Notes under the pieces: generated by a model
Databases searched by the model: none
The model's input: the letters and a program-made list of their open reading frames with translations, nothing else
What the model was told of the DNA's origin: nothing
Translations under genes and position numbers: made by a program
In this document: piece by piece, positions 24,339-36,500 of the stretch
How the letters are laid out: every line of letters begins with the position of its first letter
Position numbering within the stretch: position 1 is the stretch's first letter
Assembly: GCA_029532625.1 (NCBI GenBank)
Contig: JARFXM010000004.1
Location: 1,550,001 to 1,614,000, forward strand
DNA: 64,000 bases
Direction: 5' to 3'
Source of the DNA: Lomentospora prolificans
Lineage: Eukaryota > Ascomycota > Sordariomycetes > Microascales > Microascaceae

Positions 24339-27300
24339 ATGACGGAATCGGATTCCGCCACGCGGATGCAGGTCGACGAGTCGACGGCGCCGGCCGGCGA
24401 CATCGACGAGTCCCTCTACAGCCGGCAGCTTTATGTGCTTGGCCACGAAGCCATGAAGCGGATGGGTGCCTCCAACGTACTGCTTGTCGGTCTCAAGGGA
24501 CTTGGTGTCGAGATCGCCAAAAATATCGCTCTTGCTGGTGTCAAGAGTCTCAGTCTCTATGATCCCGCTCCCGTCGAGATCGCCGATCTTTCCTCACAGT
24601 TTTTCCTCCGATCCGACGAGGTTGGGAAGCCTCGCGACGAGGTTACCACTCCTAGAGTCGCTGAGCTCAACGTCTACACTCCTGTAACCACACACAAGTC
24701 TGATAGGTATGTCATAAACTCCACTCTTATCTCGTCTTGAGAGCTTAATTATTTCAGAGCGAGCACTAACTTAGAGGTCTACCGCTATCAGCCTTACCGC
24801 CGATTTGTCTCAACTTGACAAGTATCAGGTTGTGGTTCTGACCAACACGACACTCAAAGACCAGATCACTATCGGAGAATACTGTCACCAGAAGGGCATC
24901 TACTTTATCGCTGCTGAGACTTACGGTCTCTTCGCCTCTATTTTCTGCGACTTTGGTGAGAAGTTTACTGTCACCGATACGACTGGTGAATCAGCGCTCT
25001 CTGGTATTGTGGTGAATATAGACGAGACTGGCTTGGTGTCTGCTCTCGATGAGACCCGCCATGGCCTTGAAGACGGCGATTATGTCACTTTCACCGAAAT
25101 TGAGGGCATGCCTGCTCTGAACAACTGCGCACCTCGTAAAGTCAAGGTCAAAGGCCCCTACAACTTTTCCATTGGGGATGTGTCTGGCCTTGGAGAGTAC
25201 GAGAAGGGTGGACTCTGGCAGCAGGTCAAGATGCCCAAGGTTGTCAGCTTCAAGAGCATCACCGAGGCTCAGAAGGACCCCGAGTTTGTCATTTCCGATT
25301 TTGCCAAGTTCGACCGTCCACATCAGCTGCACATCGCCTTCCAGGCCCTCCATAAATATCGAGAGGTCAACGGGCGTCTTCCCAAGCCTATGGATGACGG
25401 GGATGCCGCCAACTTTGTTAAGCTGGCGCAGGAGGGGTTCAAGGCAGCCGGCTATGAGGGTGATATCAACGAAGACCTTTTGAAGGAGCTCAGCTACCAG
25501 GCTACTGGTGATATTAGCCCGATCGCAGCATTCATTGGTGGTATTACCGCGCAGGAAGTTCTCAAAGCGGTTTCAGGAAAGTTCCATCCTCTCAAACAGT
25601 GGTTCTACTTCGACTCCCTCGAGTCTCTCCCCGCCAACATTAAACGAACCCCCGAGAACTGCAAGCCTATCGGTTCACGATACGATGGCCAGATTGTGGT
25701 CTTCGGCAAGGACTTCCAGGATAAAATTGCCAACACCAAGGAGTTCCTCGTCGGAGCTGGCGCTATTGGCTGCGAGATGTTGAAGAACTGGGCCATGATA
25801 GGTCTAGGGACCGGCCCCAAGGGTGGCATCGTTATTACCGATATGGACTCGATCGAGCGCAGCAACCTCAACCGACAGTTCCTTTTCCGTGTCCATAACG
25901 TCGGTCAGATGAAGAGCGACTCTGCCGCGGAGGCTGCTCAGCTCATGAACCCCGATCTCAAGGACCACATCAAATCTCGGAAAGACCCTGTCGGTAAGGA
26001 TACCGAGCATATCTTCAATGAAGAGTTCTGGAAGGAGCTTGATGGTGTGACGAATGCTCTGGATAATGTTTCCTCTCGCCAATACGTGGATCAGCGCTGC
26101 GTCTTCTTCCACAAACCCCTCCTTGAGAGTGGTACGCTCGGAACCAAGGGTAACACCCAAGTCGTCATTCCCAACCTAACCGAATCCTACTCTTCCTCCC
26201 ACGACCCTCCTGAGAAGGAGTTCCCCATGTGCTTGGTTCGAAGCTTCCCGTACCGCATCGAACACACTATTTCCTGGGCCAAGGAACATATCTTTGAACC
26301 CAACTTTGTACAGGGTCCCTTGACAGTCAACAACTACCTTACTCAACCCAACTTCATCCAGACCTCCCTCAAGCAGGGAGGAAACCAACTCCAAGTATTG
26401 AGGACCATTCGTGATAACCTCACCACGGATAGACCTAGGACGTTTGAAGATTGTATCGCGTGGGCGAGGTTGCTGTTCGAAAAGCTCTACGTCAACGATA
26501 TCCAGCAACTCCTCTATAACTTCCCCAAGGATGCCACAACGTCCGGTGGTACTCCGTTCTGGTCCGCCCCCAAGCGTGCGCCCGACCCGCTCAAGTTCGA
26601 CCCTTCCAACCCTACTCACTTCGGATTCATCGAGGCTGCGGCGAATTTGCACGCCTACAATTACAACATCAAGTCCCCGGGCAACAACAAGGAGCTTTAT
26701 CTCAGGGAACTAGACAATGTTATTGTCCCCGACTTCGTTCCAGATGCCAACGTCAAGATCCAGGCAAGCGAGAACGAACCTGTACGTTGACCTACCCACC
26801 CTTATCTGACATGTAACACTTTGCTAACGGAATATTTAGGACCCGAACGCCGAGAGCGGATTTGACGACGAGGATGAGATACAGAAGATTATCAACGCTA
26901 TCCCTGCCTCTAGTGAGCTGTCTGGCTTCCAGCTCGTGCCCGTCGAGTTCGAGAAGGACGACGACACCAACTACCACATCGACTTCATCACCGCGTGCAG
27001 TAACCTTCGCGCGGAGAACTACAAGATCGAGCAGGCTGACCGACACAAGACCAAGTTCATCGCCGGAAAGATTATCCCAGCGATTGCAACTACCACGGCG
27101 TTGGTGACTGGCCTCGTTGTGCTCGAGCTGTACAAGATCATCGACGGTAGGACCAAGCTGGAAGACTACCGCAACGGTTTCATCAACCTTGCGCTACCCT
27201 TCTTCGGCTTTAGCGAGCCAATTCAAAGCGGCAAAGTCGTGTACAAGGGTCCTAATGGTGAAGTCTCGCTGGACAAAATCTGGGACCGATTCGAGCTCAA

Positions 27301-27574
27301 GGATGTCACTCTCTCTGAGCTCATTGATATCTTTGATAAGAAGGGCCTCACCATCACCATGCTCAGCTCCGGCGTCAGTCTCCTCTACGCTGCCTTTATG
27401 CCGCAGGCAAAGATTAAAGACAAGCTGCCCATGAAGCTGAGCACGCTTGTCGAGACTGTCTCGAAGAAGAAGATACCCGATCACCAGACCGAAGTCATCT
27501 TTGAGGTTGTTGTCGATGATATCGACGGCAACGACGTCGAGGTTCCTTATATCAAGGTCACCCTAGACAAATAA
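24339..27574 (+). CDS. uba1: Ubiquitin-activating enzyme E1
   Basis: This 1030-residue enzyme adenylates ubiquitin with ATP and holds it as a thioester for transfer to E2 enzymes, in cytosol and nucleus. Exons are 24339-24706, 24792-26781 and 26840-27574. The 85-nt and 58-nt introns fall in phase and join DR/S-LTADLSQLD and ENEP/DPNAESGFDD. The inactive adenylation half starts with YSRQLYVLG and GLKGLGVEIAKN. The active half has the nucleotide loop GAGAIG (444-449) and DMDSIERSNLNRQFLFR. The catalytic cysteine is Cys603 in PMCLVRSFP, equivalent to yeast C600. The C-terminal ubiquitin-fold domain closes the protein (VILDDIDGNDVEVPY-type end, here VVDDIDGNDVEVPY). Length fits the family (about 1020-1060). 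The ATG at 24339 gives the usual short acidic N terminus. It is convergent with SEH1. Confidence 0.97.
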
Positions 27575-28143
27575 ATCAGCATGGTTGTTGCAAAATAGCT
27601 TAAAAGGACGGACAAGAATAGGAAGCGTGTATGTATCTTTTATCCCTTGCGCAGAAGGGAGTTGTTCCTTGAGGGTTTCTTTATTCGTTCAACCTGGGAA
27701 GCGAGGCTATTGCAGCGGGCTGGGGGGAAATCTCACTGTCCACTGGTATCGTTAAATAGACGTCTTTTTTTTTTATTTACTACTGCGTTTTCAAAGATGG
27801 GGTAGAAGATGGGGGGGGGGTTCTGGGTGAGTTGCATTTCTCTTTGCAAGTAGTTACTCAAAATGACTTTCTACTATCCCAGCATGGACTACATGATTAG
27901 TTCCACCACGTAAGGCGAAGAACTAGACGCGAGGCCGAGGAGCCTTCTCAACTTTATTCGAGGTTAGATGATAACCTGATTTGTCTGCCGAAGGCATACC
28001 GTTACTCCAATTCCTGTGCCTCATTCCGCGGAATTAAAAGATGAAAAAATTCAATCAAATGCTCCGGTTGCAAAAAAACCAAAAAAACGCCCCCAGTTCC
28101 CTAATTACAATATACATGGACGCTGCCAGGGCTCTCTTCCTCC
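27575..28143. other. Convergent 3' region of uba1 and seh1
   Basis: This space between two convergent stops contains a G10 run at 27811-27820 and an A/T-rich stretch. No coding signal is seen. Confidence 0.6.
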
Positions 28144-29647
28144 TCAAGGTGCGACCATCCTAGCCTTCAGCATGCTCAACTCGCTGCTCTTTGCCCAGCC
28201 TCCTGACGGCATCTGGCGATAGCACACCAAGTGCCCATCATCCCCCACGCTCCCGAGGACCAAGCCGTCGTCGTCAAAGCCTACGCGCCAGACGGGCGTC
28301 CTATGGGAATCTAGCCTCGACAGCTCACGCACGTTGTGCGTCACGTCGTTGGGGGCAAGCTGGTTCCTCTCTGCCTGTTGCTGGTGCTGGTGCTGGTGCT
28401 GGTGCTGGGCGGCGGGAGGCGGAGTCTGAGCGTGAGCTTGGGCGTGGACCTGGGGCCGGTCCAGCGTGGCGGTGTTGGGCTTGGCGAAGCTGGCGCTGAG
28501 GCCCGAGGCGACGGTGGGTTTGGAGGCGTCGTGGGCGGCGGAGGGGGTGGAGGTGCCGTTTGTGTTGGCGCCGTGGTGGCGGGAGGAAGGGACGAGGTCA
28601 GCAACGGACCATGACTTGCCGTCGGCAGCGGAGAAGGGGGTGTCGATGCGGAAGACGCGGACGAAGCCGTCCTGGCAGGCTGTGGCGACCATGTCGTAGC
28701 CGCGAATGTTGCCCGGAGCCCACGCGACGTCGCGCACGAGACCGTGGTGGACGTCCATCTCGGCAGCGAGGTAGAACTCCTTCTTGGCCTGCTGGACGCC
28801 GTGGGCGGAGGTGGCGACGACGTCGCGGCTGCGGTAGAGCTTGACGGTGCTCATGGCGGCGACGACGAGGGCGACGCTATCGGTGGCGACGCCGGCGCGC
28901 ACGGCGTTATAGCACACCTCCGGATTGGGGTCGAAGCGGACGCGAAAGGAGATTTCCTCGCCGCGCGGGGGCCGTGGGCATATGGAGAGCTCGTCGACGG
29001 CGATGTACTCGTCGATTTGCTCGGGCTCGTCGGACTCGTAGACTGAGAGGCGGCCGTGGGCGTCGAGTAGGGCAAGGTAGGTGTGGTGGGTGGGATCGAT
29101 GTGCTTCATGGAGAAGGAGCGGTAGGGGGCACCCTTGGAGGAGCGGGTGTCGAAGGCGGCTTTGGCGCGGGAAGGGGAGACGAAGCGACGGCCGGGGGGC
29201 GCGGAGGGGTCTTCGGCCCAGAGCTTGAAGCGGCCTTCTATGCCGAGGGAGGCGATGAGGTTAGGGTATATTGTTGCGGGAAGCCATTGGAGCTGCAAGA
29301 TGAGGAAAAGAGGAAATGGCAATGTGTTAGTCGAGGACGAAAGAGAAATTGAGACAGTCTGAGGAGAAACCCCCCCCCGCGGCCAAAAAAAAGGCCGCGT
29401 GAAGTCTTACCTCTAATATCTCGCCGCCATGGGCGCTCCAGGTATCGCAATTCCTCCACATTCCATCTTTGTGGCGGTTAAAGACTCTTATCTTACCGTC
29501 TACTGAGCCGGTTGCGCAGCGGTCACCGTATGTGTTAAAGGCGACGGCTTGCACGAGGTCCTTGTGGCCGTGTTGGAGGTTTAGGTCGAAGATTGTGCGC
29601 TCGTCCACTGCGGGGGGAAGATCCGGGGCTACTAAGGGCGGCGGCAT
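28144..29647 (-). CDS. seh1: Nucleoporin SEH1 (WD40)
   Basis: This is a 461-residue WD40 protein. Seh1 belongs to the Nup84/Y complex scaffold of the nuclear pore and also to the SEA/GATOR complex at the vacuole. Exons are 29647-29411 and 29292-28144. The 118-nt intron (29410-29293) joins HGGEILE to LQWLPATIYPN, a phase-0 junction that completes the second WD blade. Diagnostic stretches include the HGHKDLVQAVAFNTYG start, IASLGIEGRFKLWAEDP, MDVHHGLVRDVAWAPG and HRTPVWRVGFDDDG. It is longer than yeast Seh1 (349 residues) because of an inserted low-complexity loop before the last blade, including an HQ repeat coded by CACCAG units near 28390. It is divergent from VPS17, with 793 bp between the two starts. 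The intron carries a strong GC hairpin. Confidence 0.92.
29378..29399. repeat. GC inverted repeat (hairpin) in the seh1 intron
   Basis: CGCGGCC and GGCCGCG flank eight A (eight T on the gene strand), giving a perfect 7-bp GC stem. It begins 11 nt inside the intron and is followed by a G8 run. It could fold next to the 5' splice site of the pre-mRNA. Confidence 0.85.
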
Positions 29648-30440
29648 CCTTTGTATTTAGAGGGGGAGCTCGAGGATTAAGGATATACGCGGCGTAGCAG
29701 AGACTCGGGCGTCGTCGGGGAGAGGCCCGCGATAGGGAGCCCCGATAGTTGAAGAGGGGGGGGGCGGAAAGAGCTCGGGCGATCTGATATTCTTGGGCCA
29801 AGTCGTGTGGAATAGTCCGTTGACGAGCTGAAGAGACCTCAGCTTTGAGGATGATTGGAATTAGAATTTAATTGCACGGGTAGAAAATCGTAGCAAGAGA
29901 AAGCCGGTGTCTCGAACGGTCCGCTTGACGTGGGATGAAGTCTTGAAAGTTGGCGATGTCCAAACAGTGCAGGTGCGGCTAAACCAGCCAATGGATAGCT
30001 CCGATGATTTCCCCGCCACGGTCTGGCTGGTTCCTTCCCACCTCAGTCGTCACCTTGCCACCTCGTCACCGGCTTCAGCAATCGCCAAATCGTGCGCAAA
30101 CCTGCTGCCTCGCTCTAGAATCCCTCAAGGGTCGCCCTCCTTTCTTTGCTCACCCTCAGAAACCCGGCGCTTTCCCCTTGTTTTTCGGATCCTTTAATTG
30201 TTTCTTCCAGTGAGTCTGGAGATTTCCGGGCATTCTTACGCCTTCGGCGGTTCTGCGATAATTACCAGTCCCCTCCTGAAAGAGCTTGGTAGCCACTACC
30301 CGCCAGCTCTTGAAACCCTTGCCGTCATCATATCTAGAACACCTTGGACAAACATTTCAACGGAAAATAGGCCAATGCACCGTAACGAGCACCGTTAATT
30401 GTATTCTCACTTTCCGTCTGTTCCGCCCGGCTATTCGAAA
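29648..30440. promoter_or_regulatory. Shared divergent promoter region, seh1 / vps17
   Basis: These 793 bp lie between two divergent start codons. The vps17 side is pyrimidine-rich (30010-30210). I see no clear TATA box or named operator. Function as a two-way promoter follows from gene layout only. Confidence 0.5.
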
Positions 30441-32615
30441 ATGGACTATAGCTCTATGCACAACGATAACGACGAGGCCTCGCCTTGGGGCTCTCCCGGC
30501 CACTCCCCTCGCCAAATCCGCTCAGCCGGATACGGCTCTCTCGACGATTCCAGCCAGACTCCCTTCGGATACGAATCGAACCCTGAGAGCAGCGGCCCTT
30601 CGAGGAATGACACGGGTGATCTTGAGAACGACGGTGGTACCGGCCCCCGCGCCGAGAGCACGCAGCAGGACGTGGATGATTATCCGGATTTCGCTTCTTC
30701 TACAACGGCCAGGGAGTCAGAGGTTATCACGCATCACGATATAGATGACCAGCGACCCCCTGCGACACCTCAGAAACATCACGACCCGACGAGGCCGGTG
30801 GAGGGCGGGCAGAGTGCCCAAGCTGAGGAGCGAGCGAGGAAGCTAACTGCTCCCCAGCCCAGGTTACAAGCAAAGATAACGGGGCTTGAGAGGGTTGGCA
30901 AAAAGGATCCTCTGTTGAGATTCGACGTTCATGTGCGTAGTAGTCCCAAAGGTGCCTTGGCGAGGGTGCTTGTCGGCGCAAGAGCCAAACCAAACATTCA
31001 TGTCAAAAGAGAAGGGCAAGGTTGGGGTCCCATACTAACGGTATATTAGACCAACCTTCCTCGTTTCCGCACCACCCAATACCGCGATGTTCGCCGCCTC
31101 CACTCGGAATTCGTCAAGCTAGCCGAGCACCTGATATCCGCCAACCCCGAGGCCCTCGTTCCCGCTGTTCCACCCGCCCTTACATCTGCCGGTGCCGGAA
31201 CGGAGGAGGATGAGGTCCGCGTCAAGGCTCTCATGCAGCGCTGGTTCAACTACGTCTGCAGCAACGAGACCCTTATGAGGGATGATGAGATGGTCCTCTT
31301 TGTTGAGAGCGACTTCGGCTACAGCCCCATGGTCAAGATGAAGCAGCCCGCTACCGGTGTGAGGAGGAAGATCCTCAAGCAGTTCGCGCCCCCTCCCGAT
31401 GATACTCCCGAGCTCGCCGACGCTCGCCCCATAGTAAAACTCTTCTATCTGGGCACCATGGATGCCGGCCACAAGGTTGATAAGATGGTCAAGTCCCGAA
31501 GGGGTAAGTCTATCAAGTTCCTGATCCTGGTTCCCTGCTACAGCGTGCATGCATTCCGTATCGTACACCTCCCAGAACTTTGCTCTCCCTGCCGAATACC
31601 GCGCGTATACACCGCTGATACATTCGTGTCCGCGGATGAGTGCCGTGATGATCTTCCCCCCTTTGACCGCGTACATGTTCCATACCAAGGATTTCTGGTA
31701 AATTTACTCTATGGCTAATTGCTTTTGATTTCTCGTGGAACAGGCCTTGGGCTTGCCGAGGCCGATTTCGGAGTCAAGCTCGGCGGCATGAACGTACAGG
31801 AGCCGCATCAGGGCCTCGCCAACGCCTACCGCAAGCTGGGCAAGGTGGTGCAGGCGGTCGGCGACTACCACGCAGCGCAGGCCACCGCGCAAGCCACCAC
31901 CATCGGCGATCCCTTCCAGTACCACTCCCAGGACGCCTTCATCGTCAAGGAGAGCCTCACCAACCGCCAGATTCTCATCCGCGAGTTCCTCCAGGCCCAG
32001 GAGAACACCCGCAGCCGCCTCAACGCCGCGGACAGGCTCAAGGCGAGCTCCACCGTCCGCCCCGAAAAGGTCGACGAGGCTATCGCCGCCCTCGACGAGG
32101 CTCGCACCAACGAGACCCACCTGTACCAGAAGACCACCGCCGTCACCCAGAACCTCGTCTACGAGAAGCGCAAGTGGTTCGCCCGCACCTCCGCTGACCT
32201 CCGCCTCAGCATCAGGGAGTACGTGCTCCGCGAGATCGAGGCCGAGCGCAGGACCCTCGCCCTCCTGGAGAGCGTCCGCGGAGACATTCGCTCCATCGAC
32301 TCCTCGGGCGGCCTCAGCCGCCTTGGAAGGGAGGCTCACCCCCCTTCCGCGCGGAGGTCTAACCTCGCCGCCAGCCAGGGCCCCAAGGGCGACGCCTGGA
32401 GCGGCGTGCCCCGACGTACCGACCTCAATAGGGGCCTCTCGGGGAGCATGATCGCCGGCGGACTGCCAGAGGAGACCGACCCCGAGGCCGCAGCAGCTCA
32501 GGGCCGCGGAGGCCTCGGCGGCCAGCCGCCGCTCCCTGGCGTCGGCGAGGAGGACGACGAGGATAGGATCGACGCGAGGAACGCGGCGAGCAGGCTGGCG
32601 ACGAGTACGTTTTGA
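30441..32615 (+). CDS. vps17: Retromer sorting nexin VPS17 (PX-BAR)
   Basis: This is a 605-residue sorting nexin. Vps17 pairs with Vps5 to form the membrane-bending SNX-BAR part of retromer, which returns receptors such as Vps10 from endosomes to the Golgi. Exons are 30441-30932, 31050-31503 and 31744-32615. Introns of 117 and 240 nt keep phase and join FDVH/TNLPRFRTTQYRDV and SRRG/LGLAEADFG. The PX domain is about 137-247, with RTTQYRDVRRLHSEF. The BAR-like helical region is about 335-540 and includes QYHSQDAFIVKESLTNRQ and VYEKRKWFARTSADLRLSI, which in my recollection set Vps17 apart from Vps5. The N terminus is acidic and disordered, usual for the family. The stop is TGA at 32613, yet the same frame stays open for 40 further codons. 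Confidence 0.93.
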
Positions 32616-33505
32616 ATCGGACCGGCGGACGCGAGGGAGATGGCTAGAGAGCGGGATAGGCTGAGGGAGGAGAGGCGGAAGGACGGGGTCTTGTCGCTTA
32701 TTGCTGGTGGAAGTGTATATCCCTTAGGATCGTCATAGTGCTATGGAAAAAAAGAAAAAAAAAAACCAAAGAAATCCCAACAGAAAGGGAGAGATCCCAA
32801 TACCTTTTGTTTTTACCGTTCTCCCACCCCTTCCCCTTCTTACCTCCCAAAAAAGGGTCAAGATAACCGGTTCGTTGAGGTCGACCTGGCATTTCTTGGT
32901 TGCTGCGCAAGTTTGCGATGCCCCTCTGCAGACAGGCTTCGCTCTACGAAACGTCCTCGAACCTCTCCTTCTCAAAAGCCATCAGCCATTGGGCTTTGTT
33001 GACGACGAGCGCATCGTCTACGGGTTCCCAGCTTACTCTCTACCAATACTCTTTACCAAACGCCCAGCCACCACCACCACCTCATACTCACCGACTTATT
33101 CCCCCCGTGGCTCTTTTCTTTCTTTACTCTTTCTCTCTCTCTCTCTCTTCCGCTCCCTTTTCCCCCCTCCCATGCAGAATCCACACCGGGTTCGGGGACA
33201 ACAGGGCCGAAGTCACTCAAGCCTCGGTAAGCACCCCTGCTTCGGGCCAGACCAAAGTTTGATGTCGACAAGTAGTATGCTTTTTTTTTCTTTTTTTTTT
33301 TTCCTTGACCTTTTGATTATCGGGGAAGAAACTAAGGTGGCCCCGACCAACCTCCTTCAATTTCCTCCCTTCCATCGGATGACCATTAGAATATGTGCGA
33401 GCCTAGCTTGATCAAGTGATATCGGGATCAATCGGCTTCTCGGGGGGAATAGAGAATAAGTGATATCCCGTCGCAAGTATGCCCGAAGGAGAACAGAACC
33501 AAGAT

Positions 33506-33522
33506 CCCCCCCCCGGGGGGGG
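33506..33522. repeat. C9G8 palindrome
   Basis: Nine C followed directly by eight G form a self-complementary sequence with no loop. Each strand carries a G run; such tracts are prone to slippage and to sequencing or assembly error. Confidence 0.85.
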
Positions 33523-36500
33523 AAGGGAGCTGCTCCGCCAAGTGAGAACAAAGTGGATGCTTCCGGGCTTTCCGCGTATGTATCAACACGTGGAAGATCT
33601 AAAGGGCATCAAATCTTCGTACTCCACCTGGGAAGAGTCCGCAAAAATATGGAAAAAAAAAAAAAAAATAAGGAAGCCAAGAAGCCGTAGAACCCGTGCA
33701 CCAGCCGGGGGGAGGGGCGTGTAGTGGTGCTATGTATTGCAACTCAGCCAGCTTGCCAGTCGGTCCACGCGCGATCCTACTCTAACCCCGACCTGGAAGC
33801 CCACAACGTTCCTCTTCATCGCAACTTTCGAGCGCAAGTGCAGGTGGAAAACGCGTTAGACTCGGGAAAACCGTTTTCTTATCCCTATTTCTCACTCACC
33901 CTGCCCCTTGCTTATCGGCCCAAACGACGAATCCCCAAAGGGGGGAGGGGAGAAAGCACAGTTCAATCTAGCGGTGAGGATAGCGGGCGGAAGTCATGCA
34001 ACTGACGAGAGTCCGCCCGTTCTTCCGCGCGAATGTGAATTGACGGCCCCAAGACGAAACGCGATGGATTGAGGGGGTAAGGACTAAAGGGCCCGGGATA
34101 CCCTCGAGAAAACAAAAGCGAAGGGAAAACCCGTCCGACAATTATAGTTCTGAATACAAGGGGTACATATGAAGGCTAGGACAAGCACTACCGGGCCGGG
34201 TCGGCCGTGCACATGTATACAACATCCCGTTCCTGTCCTTCTCGAACGTGTAAATGCAGGCCGGCTTCCCGACATGCTAATACCGCTTGCCGCTTGCATT
34301 CGACGGCAATGTGGGCGCGCTCCGCGCTCTCTCTCCAAGCTAACCCCCTACCAAAAGGGAAACCACGCCGCTGGTAAACGGAGCCCGTCTGCATCGGCCT
34401 GTCCTTGCAGGCGATGCAGCAGCAAAGTCGGAAAGGAGGTCGCAGCGTCTTGACAGGTTGAGGCAGATGCACTCACCGCTTCACCGACTCCGAGCTGTCA
34501 CTTGCGCCATTCCCTTCATCCTTTCGTCACCTTCTGCCCGGATCCAACGATTTTCTTTCGCATGCGCGTAGGCTGCATACGTGGGAGTTGCCCGCCAATG
34601 CAACTGTGTGCTCACAAGTAATCCTTAGGTCACCATTTAGCTCATCTCTCTGTGGAAGTGACCTCGCGATAACAGCCAAATCAATGATTGCATCCGGCCC
34701 GATGGGCGCAATCCAGCTCGGTGCTCTAGGCCACGCTCAGCTCCCACACCCCACCAACACGCCGGTGTAGGTACTCTGTGGATCTGAGACTCTGAGGCTC
34801 AGGGACATGAGGTTGGCGAAAGCCTAGATGCAATCAAGCAAGTTGTGCGTCCCGGAATGGAAAGCTGGACCGTCGACAGGACGCATCTGGTAGACGGGAT
34901 ATCAGGAACATCAAGACTCTACCTCTAGAAAATCCTCTTGTGTAGGGTCCGCGACGTCAAGCTAGCAAGAACAGCTCTCCAACCCTCCCACCGGTCGTAT
35001 CTATGAATGCGCAATGTGCCGGTTTCCCATCATTGTGACTGCTGGCGCCAGCCCCATCCATCCCCGGCACTACCCAGACTTTCCAGAGGCAACTATACGG
35101 GAAGAAGCCACCACAAGGCTGCCGCAATCGCGTATATAGTTCCAATCAGAATCCTCAAAGTCCACTAGTCATCGTCACAGCGAACTAACCATAGTTGCGT
35201 ACGGAAGCCCGCGATGATAGCCAGCTGCCTGATGACATGTAAGGCAGCGCCTGCACAACCTGGGTGCGATGTTCGAGGGCGGGCACAGAATCTAGTTCCC
35301 ATGCGTAAGCCGGTTCATACCTTCCTAGCGTGTTACATATAAGGGGCACGGGATAGGATAGGGGCATCAAGGCGAGGAGATCTGACCGGTCAATACTCGT
35401 TTTAGAGACCACAGCTTTAGATTGATCCCAAATCAGCGGTCCTTGTGGGTTGAGTGGCGAAACTATTCGTCAAACTTGGTAATGCCGGAGTGCTAATTCC
35501 GCACGCTATTCAAACAAGAATATCCCCTTGAGTGAGCCAGTGGCCGGTCCTCCTTGCGGCAGAGCAATCCTACTACCGTGCCGAGATACTTGAAGAAAAC
35601 CGGCACTGGCAGACACGGGGTGGCTGCGGTTGAGACAAAGTCCATATGTCACTTGTAGACGACTACGCGCATCAAATGGGCCCTTCTCCACAATGTGAGT
35701 GGCATCCAGCGAGGCGGTATGTCGTGAAACCACCCCCGTGGTTGCTCCTCGAGAGATACTCTTGGGGGTTGCCTCCAGCCCCATATCTGAGATGTGACGA
35801 TCCAGAACAACTCCTGCTAGCCGAAGCCTCTCGGTAGTCGACGCAACTATGATTCATGGTCTTCAGTACAGGCCATCGCCCCCACCTATATGACCGATGT
35901 CCTTCTTTAACGATGATCCAGTCGGTAGAACCGCACACACGCAGATGGGTAAGCATTCCAAGGTCGGATCCCGTACTCTTCGTTCATGCGTATTCACACA
36001 AGGCTAGTGGCGTATGTACTCGATCTAAGACTTTCATCGAAGAAAGCACAACGAATTACACTCTCGATAAATTGACAGCCTCCAAAATAGATGAATACTT
36101 ACCAAATTGCTCGAATATCATAAAGTCGTAATCATTGCACTCGATTCCTGGGATTACAGGTCGGACGTTAAATGAACATCTCGTAACCAGCTTTCACGAG
36201 CCGTTTCTTCACAATGTAGCACACCGGCTGACTGCGGGATACGTCTGAGTGCGGCCCTTGTGACCTGCAGACCAAGGGGAGAGGCTCATTGGGTGTCATT
36301 ACCCCATCTACTCCAACATTACCCCAACGGCGAGTTGAGATTAAGTACGGGGCTCTTCGAAATAAAGGGGGCCTCGGGGCCAACGAGTGGCAATGGATTG
36401 ACGGCGGCTCGAAAACTCGCCTATAACGGGCGAGCTTCCCCCATGATCCGTACTTGCAGGCCGGTAGTTAGGCCATTGATCCGAAATGATTTGTTGGTTA

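Noticed and set aside
31704..32339. 211-codon open frame antisense to VPS17
   Set aside because: Shadow of GC-rich codons in the helical coding exon; no ATG-supported product.
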